Shown: piece after piece, positions 14,103-19,291 of the stretch
Layout: each line of letters begins with the position of its first letter
Numbering within the stretch: the first letter of the stretch is position 1
NCBI GenBank assembly: GCA_947460065.1
Contig: CANHGF010000006.1
Coordinates: forward strand, 1-19,291
Length of the DNA: 19,291 nt
From: Comamonadaceae bacterium
GTDB taxonomy: Bacteria > Pseudomonadota > Gammaproteobacteria > Burkholderiales > Burkholderiaceae_C
Direction of reading: 5' to 3'
Program-made: the position numbers and the translations under genes
Notes under the pieces: model-generated
Seen by the model: only the letters and a program-made list of their open reading frames with translations
Database searches by the model: none
What the model was told of the DNA's origin: nothing

Positions 14103-15454
14103 TGCGCACGTTTTTCCGTCCTTTGGCGCGCAGCCCGCTGGTGCTGCTGGCACTGGCTTTGCATCTGCTGCCCGCGCAAGCTGCCGCCCCGATTGAGCAC
14201 TGGCAGCAGCCCAGCGGCGCCCGGGTGTATCTGGTGCGCAGCCCTTCCATACCCATGCTCGATGTGCAGATCGACTTCGACGCTGGCCTGCGGCGCGAGC
14301 CCAGACAGAAGGTGGGTCTGGCCAGCGCCATGGCCGAATTGCTGGGCAAGGGCATACAGGCCGGCGGCACGGAGCCGGCACTCGATGAGAACCAGGTCAG
14401 CGAGGCCTGGGTCGATCTGGGCGCAAGTTTCGGAGCCAGCGCCAGCGCAGACCGCTTGAGTTTTTCGATGCGCAGCTTGACCGAGCCCGACTTGCTGCTC
14501 AAAGCCGTCGCGCTGGCGGCCCGCCAGCTCGCCGATCCGGCCTTTCCGGATCCGGTCTGGCAGCGGGTGCGCCAGCGCTACATTGCCGACCTGAAGGAGT
14601 CCTACACACGGCCAGCCAGCGTGGCCGGACGGCAGTTTGTCAAGTCGGTCTATGGCGATCATCCCTACGGTCATGAAATGACCGAGGTGACCTTGCAGCA
14701 GATCAGCACCGAGGACATGCGCCGCTTTTACCGGGACCATGTGGGCGCTTGCCGTGCCCGGGTCAGTCTGGTCGGTGCGATAGACCGGCAGCAAGCCGAT
14801 GCCTTGGTGCGCCAGCTGCTTGCGCGTCTGCCTGAGCAGGCCTGCAGCCCGGCGCAGGTCCTGCAGCCGGTGCCCGAGGTCAAGCCCCTGGAGCAGGGGG
14901 CTCAATTGCGCATCCCCTTCCAGGCGGCGCAGGCCCAAGTCCTGATCGGGCAGCCCGGCTTCAAGCGCTCCGACCCGGACTTTTTTGCGATGACCGTTGG
15001 CAATTACATCCTGGGCGGCGGTGGTTTTACATCGCGTCTGACGCGCCAGGTGCGCGAGCTGCGCGGCCTGAGCTACAGCGTCTACAGCGGTTTCTCGCCG
15101 GGCTTGCACGCCGGCTCCTTCACCATCGGCTTGCGTACCCGTCCCGACCAGGCTAATCAGGCGGTGACGGTGGTGCGTGAGGTGCTGCGTGAGTTTCTGG
15201 CCCAGGGCCCGAGCGAGGACGAGTTGAGCCAGGCCAAGCAAAGCCTGATCGGCGGCTTTGTGTTGCGCCTGGACAGCAATGCCCGCCTGCTGGAGAACGT
15301 GGCCAACATCGCCTGGCATGACCTGCCGCTGGACTATCTCAATACCTGGACCGCGCAGGTGGAAAAGCTCAGCACGGCTGACATCCGTGCAGCCTTTGCC
15401 CGCAAGCTGCAGCCCGAGCGCATGGTCACGCTGGTGCTGGGCGCCGGCTCATGA
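14102..15454 (+). CDS. M16 family peptidase homologue lacking the zinc site (non-catalytic partner)
   Basis: A 450-residue secreted protein with signal peptide MRTFFRPLARSPLVLLALAL ending near AQAAA. It has the same two-lobe M16 fold, but at the position of the HxxEH motif it reads GLASAMAELLGKG, so zinc binding is lost. It keeps the glycine-rich loop ILGGGGFTSRL and the RELRGLSYSVYS segment, which in M16B heterodimers contribute to substrate binding from the non-catalytic subunit. This complements the catalytic gene immediately upstream (TGATG, 1-nt overlap). A strong Shine-Dalgarno (GGGAGGGAG) precedes ATG 14102. The start of rsmD overlaps its stop (ATGA, 15451-15454). A chaperone or pseudo-peptidase role is the family expectation; the substrate is not evident. 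Confidence 0.92.
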   Translation: MRTFFRPLARSPLVLLALALHLLPAQAAAPIEHWQQPSGARVYLVRSPSIPMLDVQIDFDAGLRREPRQKVGLASAMAELLGKGIQAGGTEPALDENQVSEAWVDLGASFGASASADRLSFSMRSLTEPDLLLKAVALAARQLADPAFPDPVWQRVRQRYIADLKESYTRPASVAGRQFVKSVYGDHPYGHEMTEVTLQQISTEDMRRFYRDHVGACRARVSLVGAIDRQQADALVRQLLARLPEQACSPAQVLQPVPEVKPLEQGAQLRIPFQAAQAQVLIGQPGFKRSDPDFFAMTVGNYILGGGGFTSRLTRQVRELRGLSYSVYSGFSPGLHAGSFTIGLRTRPDQANQAVTVVREVLREFLAQGPSEDELSQAKQSLIGGFVLRLDSNARLLENVANIAWHDLPLDYLNTWTAQVEKLSTADIRAAFARKLQPERMVTLVLGAGS

Positions 15455-16071
15455 CAGCGCGCCGGCCTGCAGCCCCTCCCACGCCAGCACGCCGACCGCC
15501 GGGCGAGGTGCGCATCATCGGCGGCATCTACAAGCGCACCCGCATCCCGGTCGCCCTGCTGCCTGGCCTGCGGCCCACGCCCGATCGGGTGCGCGAGACC
15601 TTGTTCAACTGGCTGGGCCAGGACCTCACCGGCTGGCAGGTGGTTGATGTGTTTGCCGGCACCGGCGCGCTGGCACTCGAAGCCGTATCGCGTGGCGCTG
15701 CCCGGGTGCAAGCCTTTGAGCAAGACGCGCAACTGGCGCGGCAGATCCAGGCCCTCAAGGACAAGCTCCAGGCTCAGGGCCTGAGCGTGGTGCGAGGTGA
15801 CGGCCTGCGCCTGCTGCGCGGCCTGCCGCCGGCCAGCCAGCATCTGGTGCTGCTCGACCCACCCTTCGATTCCGATCTGGCCGGCCCTGCCTTGGGCGCC
15901 GCCCGCGCAGCCCTGACTGATGCCGGTCTGATCTACCTGGAGTCGCCCGCGGCCTGGACGGCCGAGGCCTTGGCCGAACTGGGCTTGCAGCTGATACGTC
16001 AGGGGCGCGCTGGCGCGGTCCACTTTCACCTGCTGGGGCGCCTGCAGATCGATGTGGGCCCAGGGGCATAA
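15451..16071 (+). CDS. rsmD: 16S rRNA (guanine(966)-N2)-methyltransferase RsmD
   Basis: A 206-residue SAM-dependent methyltransferase that forms m2G966 in 16S rRNA. Key blocks are EVRIIGGIYKRTRIPV (19-34) and RPTPDRVRETLFNWL (41-55), the most diagnostic for RsmD. They also include VVDVFAGTGALALEA (64-78, SAM-binding motif I), FEQDAQ after strand 2, and LLDPPF (134-139), the N-methylation catalytic motif. A 16-residue Pro/Ala/Arg-rich N-terminal leader precedes the core. Its ATG overlaps the M16 gene's stop by 4 nt. The stop TAA (16069-16071) falls inside a CATAAT sequence that may be the -10 element of coaD. rsmD-coaD adjacency is widespread in proteobacteria, which supports both assignments. 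Confidence 0.95.
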   Translation: MTARRPAAPPTPARRPPGEVRIIGGIYKRTRIPVALLPGLRPTPDRVRETLFNWLGQDLTGWQVVDVFAGTGALALEAVSRGAARVQAFEQDAQLARQIQALKDKLQAQGLSVVRGDGLRLLRGLPPASQHLVLLDPPFDSDLAGPALGAARAALTDAGLIYLESPAAWTAEALAELGLQLIRQGRAGAVHFHLLGRLQIDVGPGA

Positions 16072-16078
16072 TTGAAGC

Positions 16079-16579
16079 ATGTCCTCTTCAGCGCCCCGCA
16101 TCGCGGTCTATTCGGGAACTTTTGACCCCTTCACCCTGGGCCATGCCGACGTGGTGCGGCGCTCCATGGGCCTGTTCGACCGGCTCATCGTGGCGGTCGC
16201 GGTGGCGCATCACAAGAAGACCTTGTTCAGCCTGGAGCAGCGGGTGAGTCAGGTGATGCAGGGCTGCCAGGGTCTGGGCGATGTGCAGGCCCTGCCTTTT
16301 GAAGGCCTGATCATGGATTTTTGTGCCGCCCACCAGGCTTGTGCGGTGGTGCGCGGCGTGCGCAACATCACCGACTTTGACTACGAAGCGCAGATGGCGG
16401 CGATGAACCGCAAGCTGCGCCCGCAGGTTGAGACGGTGTTCTTGTTGCCCGAGGCCAATTTGCAGTGCATCAGCAGCACCCTGGTGCGCGAGATCAGCAA
16501 GCTCGGCGGTGACGTTAGCCAGATGGTGAGCCCGGCCATCGCCCAGGACCTGCGCGCAGCGCAGGCCCCATCGGCCTGA
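16079..16579 (+). CDS. coaD: Pantetheine-phosphate adenylyltransferase (PPAT, coenzyme A biosynthesis)
   Basis: A 166-residue nucleotidyltransferase that converts 4'-phosphopantetheine and ATP to dephospho-CoA and diphosphate, the penultimate CoA step. AVYSGTFDPFTLGHADVV (9-26) contains the T-x-G-H signature (19-22) of the superfamily. RGVRNITDFDYEAQMAAMN is the central PPAT block, and ISSTLVREISKLGGDVSQMV (131-150) binds the ATP phosphates. The length matches the hexameric bacterial enzyme. It starts 7 nt after the rsmD stop with no obvious Shine-Dalgarno, though a CATAAT hexamer lies 6 nt upstream of the ATG, so either read-through or a near-leaderless promoter may serve it. The ferredoxin gene follows 58 nt later. 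Confidence 0.97.
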   Translation: MSSSAPRIAVYSGTFDPFTLGHADVVRRSMGLFDRLIVAVAVAHHKKTLFSLEQRVSQVMQGCQGLGDVQALPFEGLIMDFCAAHQACAVVRGVRNITDFDYEAQMAAMNRKLRPQVETVFLLPEANLQCISSTLVREISKLGGDVSQMVSPAIAQDLRAAQAPSA

Positions 16580-16613
16580 GCCCGGTGGCGGCCATGGCTT
16601 GTTTCAGGGCTGA

Positions 16614-16916
<303 letters not shown>

Positions 16917-16922
16917 GCTGAC

Positions 16923-17552
16923 TTAAGGCGCATTCGGTGCGCTCGGCGGTGGCTCCTTACGCGGCGGCTTGGGGCGCGGCGGGGCCTCGGTGTGGATCTG
17001 CTGCATCGCCTTTTCCATCTCGCCGCGCACGATCAGCGCGGCGGCCTTGACGCTGCGCGCAATCGCCTCTTGCATCGCGGCCCGTTGTTCGGGCATCGGC
17101 TTGCCCAGCACCCAGTTCGAAACCTCTGACTTGACGCCCGGGTGGCCTATGCCTAGGCGCAGGCGCCAGTAGTCGCCAGTGCCCAATTGGGCATGTATGT
17201 CGCGCAAGCCGTTCTGGCCTGCGTGACCGCCGCCGAATTTGAGCTTGGCCTGGCCGGGCGGCAGGTCCAGTTCATCATGGGCGACCAAGATTTCTTCGGG
17301 CGCGATCTTGAAAAAGCGCGCCAGCGCCGAGACCGATTTGCCCGACAGGTTCATAAAGGTTTGCGGCTGCAGCAGCCACAGGCTCTGACCCTGCAATTGG
17401 GTGCGGCCCACCAGCCCGTGATAGGCCTTGTCCAGGCTCAGCGAGACCTTGAGCTCCCGGGCCACGTCCTCGAGCCACCAAAAGCCAGCGTTGTGGCGCG
17501 TGGCCTCGTATTCCTTGCCCGGGTTGCCCAGGCCGACCAAGAGTTTGATCAT
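16923..17552 (-). CDS. pth: Peptidyl-tRNA hydrolase with proline-rich C-terminal tail
   Basis: A 209-residue esterase that releases tRNA from prematurely dropped peptidyl-tRNA. The catalytic and binding residues fall at the same numbers as in E. coli Pth: N10 (GLGNPG), H20 (TRHNAGF), N68 (QTFMNLSG), D93 (AHDELD) and N114 (AGQNGLRD). [13 protein letters not shown] and RLGIGHP are conserved family blocks. The enzyme core ends around residue 190. The last 20 or so residues are Pro/Lys/Arg-rich ([14 protein letters not shown]), an extension absent from the E. coli protein. The ATG at 17552 is fixed by the N-terminal [12 protein letters not shown], although the frame is open upstream. It follows rplY beyond a terminator, so a separate promoter or partial read-through must express it. 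Confidence 0.97.
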   Translation of the reverse strand: MIKLLVGLGNPGKEYEATRHNAGFWWLEDVARELKVSLSLDKAYHGLVGRTQLQGQSLWLLQPQTFMNLSGKSVSALARFFKIAPEEILVAHDELDLPPGQAKLKFGGGHAGQNGLRDIHAQLGTGDYWRLRLGIGHPGVKSEVSNWVLGKPMPEQRAAMQEAIARSVKAAALIVRGEMEKAMQQIHTEAPPRPKPPRKEPPPSAPNAP

Positions 17553-17585
17553 TTTTTCATGGTGCGTGATGGCGCGGCCCCAGCG

Positions 17586-17621
17586 AAAAGGCCCGTGCCT
17601 CTTGCGAGTGCACGGGCCTTT
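17586..17621 (-). terminator. Terminator or attenuator between rplY and pth
   Basis: Read on the - strand: a perfect 12-bp stem AAAGGCCCGTGC / GCACGGGCCTTT (arms 17610-17621 and 17587-17598) with an 11-nt loop. The descending arm ends in a run of four T counting the stem end. It lies 23 nt after the rplY stop. The stem is strong but the T-run short, so some read-through into pth is possible. Confidence 0.75.
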
Positions 17622-17644
17622 GCAGCGAAGCCGCCCGGCAGGAA

Positions 17645-18280
17645 TTACTTCTTGCCCTTGGCTGGCTTGGCTGCGCCCTTGGCATCGGCAGCGGCTGCAG
17701 CAGGCGCTGCCTCGGCCTCTTCTGCAATCGCCGTGACCGAAGCGAGCACCGGGTTGACCTGGCCCTTGGTCACCACCTTGACGCCCTTGGGCAGGGTGAC
17801 GTCGTTGACGTGCAGCGAGTGGCCTTTTTTCATGCCGCTCAGGTCGATCGCGATGAACTCGGGAATATCGGCCGGCAGGCAGGAAATGGTCAGTTCGGTC
17901 ACCACGTGGTTGACCAGGCATTTCTCAGCCTTGACGGCTGGCGAATTTTCCTCACCGCTAAAGTGCAGCGGCACCTTGACAGTCATGCGGGTGGTGGCTT
18001 CCACGCGCTGGAAGTCGATGTGCTGGACCTGCGGCTTGTAAGGATGCATCTGCAGATCACGCAGCAGCACCTTGTGCGTTGCACCGCCCAGTTCCATCTC
18101 GAGGATGGACGAGTGGAAGGCTTCCTTCTTGATGGCGTGGAACAGGGCGTTGTGATCGAGCTCGATCAGCAAAGGCTCGCCGGTGCCACCGTAAACGATA
18201 CCGGGCGTGCGGCCCGAGATGCGCAGACGGCGGCTCGCACCCGTACCCTGCAGCTTGCGCTCGAAAGCGACAAATTTCAT
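17645..18280 (-). CDS. rplY: 50S ribosomal protein L25/general stress protein Ctc (long form)
   Basis: A 211-residue 5S rRNA-binding protein. The N-terminal L25 domain (about 1-95) starts [20 protein letters not shown] and includes [10 protein letters not shown] and [21 protein letters not shown]. The CTC/TL5-type C-terminal beta domain (about 96-185) includes [23 protein letters not shown], ending with an Ala/Lys-rich tail (about 188-211). This is the long two-domain form, not the short E. coli L25. ATG 18280 is supported by AGGAG spaced 7 nt upstream (18288-18292); the longer frame to 18331 lacks this. It lies 85 bp after prs and before pth, the usual prs-rplY-pth order. A terminator follows. 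Confidence 0.96.
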   Translation of the reverse strand: MKFVAFERKLQGTGASRRLRISGRTPGIVYGGTGEPLLIELDHNALFHAIKKEAFHSSILEMELGGATHKVLLRDLQMHPYKPQVQHIDFQRVEATTRMTVKVPLHFSGEENSPAVKAEKCLVNHVVTELTISCLPADIPEFIAIDLSGMKKGHSLHVNDVTLPKGVKVVTKGQVNPVLASVTAIAEEAEAAPAAAAADAKGAAKPAKGKK

Positions 18281-18332
18281 GGTTTTCTCCTGAAGAGGTG
18301 GACCGCGACCAGTCTCACCCCGTAACAACAAT

Positions 18333-18348
18333 GGCAGCTTGCGCTGCC
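18333..18348 (-). terminator. Hairpin between prs and rplY, possible terminator or attenuator
   Basis: Read on the - strand: GGCAGC / GCTGCC with a GCAA (GNRA) tetraloop, followed by ATTGTTGTTA, a T-rich but interrupted tail. It lies 17 nt after the prs stop. It may partly terminate prs transcripts or stabilise their 3' end while letting some transcription continue into rplY. Confidence 0.5.
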
Positions 18349-18365
18349 GGCTTATCGTCCCCGGC

Positions 18366-19291
18366 TCAAAACAGGTTGTCTTGCTCCGAAAACAGACTCA
18401 TGACCGACTCTCCGCGAGCGATGCGCTGTATGGTTTCAGCAAACAGCGGCGCCACCGAGAGTTGGCGTATCTTGCTGCACGCCTTGGCGGCGGCGTTCAG
18501 CGGTATGGTGTTGGTGATGACAATCTCGTCGAGCGCATCACCCTTGGACAGGCGCTCAATGGCAGGCCCGGAAAACACCGGGTGTGTGCAATAGGCGTAG
18601 ACCTTGCGCGCGCCCCGCTCCTTGAGCACCTCGGCCGCTTTGACCAAAGTGCCGGCGGTATCGATCATGTCGTCCATGATCACGCAGTTACGTCCGTCGA
18701 TGTCACCGATCACATGCATGACCTCCGACACGTTGGCCTTGGGGCGGCGCTTGTCGATGATGGCCATGTCACAGCCGAGCTGCTTGGCCAGCGCCCGGGC
18801 GCGCACCACGCCGCCAACGTCGGGCGAGACCACCATCAGGTCGGTGTAATTTTTTTGGCTGAGATCGCCCAGCAGCACCGGTGAGGCATAGATGTTGTCG
18901 ACCGGGATATCGAAAAAGCCCTGGATCTGATCGGCGTGCAGGTCCATGGTCAAGACCCGCGAGACGCCGACGGCCTGCAGCATATTGGCCACCACTTTGG
19001 CAGTGATCGGCACCCGGGCCGACCGCGGGCGCCTGTCCTGGCGCGCATAGCCGAAGTAGGGAATCACCGCGCTGATACGCTCGGCCGAGGCGCGCTTGAG
19101 CGCATCGACCATGATCAGCAATTCCATCAGGTTGTCGTTGGTCGGTGCGCAGGTCGACTGCACCACGAACACATCGCGGGCGCGCACATTTTGTTGAATC
19201 TCGACCGTCACCTCGCCGTCAGAAAACCGACCCACATGGGCAGCGCCCAGGGTGGTGCCCAAATCGGCGGCGATCTCCTGCGCCATGATCG
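18366..19291 (-). CDS. prs: Ribose-phosphate pyrophosphokinase (PRPP synthetase; N-terminus outside the window)
   Basis: A 308-residue segment of an enzyme of about 315-320 residues that transfers diphosphate from ATP to ribose 5-phosphate, making PRPP for nucleotide, His and Trp synthesis. The visible start is internal: the frame stays open to the edge, and the first Met (19286) sits in the conserved ..AQEIAADLG helix that normally lies about 15 residues in. Diagnostic blocks are [32 protein letters not shown] (ATP/catalytic loop), [18 protein letters not shown] (the family signature), [17 protein letters not shown], and [19 protein letters not shown] (PRPP-binding loop). It is followed by a hairpin and rplY on the same strand. 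Confidence 0.97.
   Translation of the reverse strand, partial: IMAQEIAADLGTTLGAAHVGRFSDGEVTVEIQQNVRARDVFVVQSTCAPTNDNLMELLIMVDALKRASAERISAVIPYFGYARQDRRPRSARVPITAKVVANMLQAVGVSRVLTMDLHADQIQGFFDIPVDNIYASPVLLGDLSQKNYTDLMVVSPDVGGVVRARALAKQLGCDMAIIDKRRPKANVSEVMHVIGDIDGRNCVIMDDMIDTAGTLVKAAEVLKERGARKVYAYCTHPVFSGPAIERLSKGDALDEIVITNTIPLNAAAKACSKIRQLSVAPLFAETIQRIARGESVMSLFSEQDNLF

Noticed and set aside
13053..15319. Very long - strand open frames (442 and 476 codons) opposite the M16 peptidase genes
   Set aside because: They are composition-driven shadows of GC-rich coding sequence: low-complexity His/Gln/Arg/Gly-rich translations with no family signature, while the + strand frames carry clear M16 domains.
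17553..17921. Upstream extension of the pth frame by 123 codons
   Set aside because: It would cross the rplY terminator and be antisense-free only by overlap with rplY itself. Pth proteins start at the [16 protein letters not shown] N-terminus.

Overview
The window is an ordinary stretch of core chromosome from a GC-rich betaproteobacterium, most likely Burkholderiales and probably Comamonadaceae-like. This rests on the gene order of the aa3 oxidase cluster, the DUF2970 and DUF2909 small membrane proteins within it, a Bug/TctC-type binding protein, and the rpoH, ftsY, rsmD-coaD-ferredoxin and prs-rplY-pth neighbourhoods. I see no rRNA, tRNA, insertion sequence, phage gene or CRISPR array, and there is no gene-free stretch over 300 bases.

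Positions 1-7042 hold the distal part of an aa3-type cytochrome c oxidase cluster on the + strand. It runs: end of ctaD (subunit I), a 36-residue small protein, ctaG/cox11 (CuB insertion), a DUF2970 membrane protein, ctaE (subunit III), and a strong terminator. After a short gene on the opposite strand (DUF2909 type) come SURF1, a SCO-like CxxxC membrane protein, ctaA (heme A synthase), ctaB (heme O synthase) and a SCO lipoprotein. Together they encode oxidase subunits, heme O/A synthesis and copper delivery. Several junctions overlap (ATGA), which suggests co-transcription and translational coupling.

Positions 7071-9989 are on the - strand. Read in transcription order they are an Mpo1-like (DUF962) membrane protein, an unrecognised small membrane protein, rpoH (sigma-32) with a terminator, and an orphan Bug/TctC periplasmic binding protein. 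A perfect CIRCE operator (TTAGCACTC-N9-GAGTGCTAA) sits directly upstream of rpoH on top of its likely sigma-70 promoter. The sigma-32 gene therefore appears to be repressed by HrcA. This is the clearest regulatory signal in the window.

Positions 10127-11447 (+) carry two overlapping genes of the TIGR04283 and TIGR04282 families. ftsY follows on the - strand. It diverges from a + strand run of two M16 peptidase-family genes (one with and one without the zinc site), rsmD, coaD and a YfhL-type 2[4Fe-4S] ferredoxin. The window ends with prs (cut by the edge), rplY (L25/CTC) and pth on the - strand, a nucleotide-to-translation cluster with a hairpin after prs and a terminator after rplY.

I found no obviously new multi-gene system. 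The best leads are the CIRCE-rpoH arrangement, the divergent SCO-like protein between SURF1 and ctaA, the small membrane proteins, and the glycosyltransferase-like pair without its radical-SAM partner.
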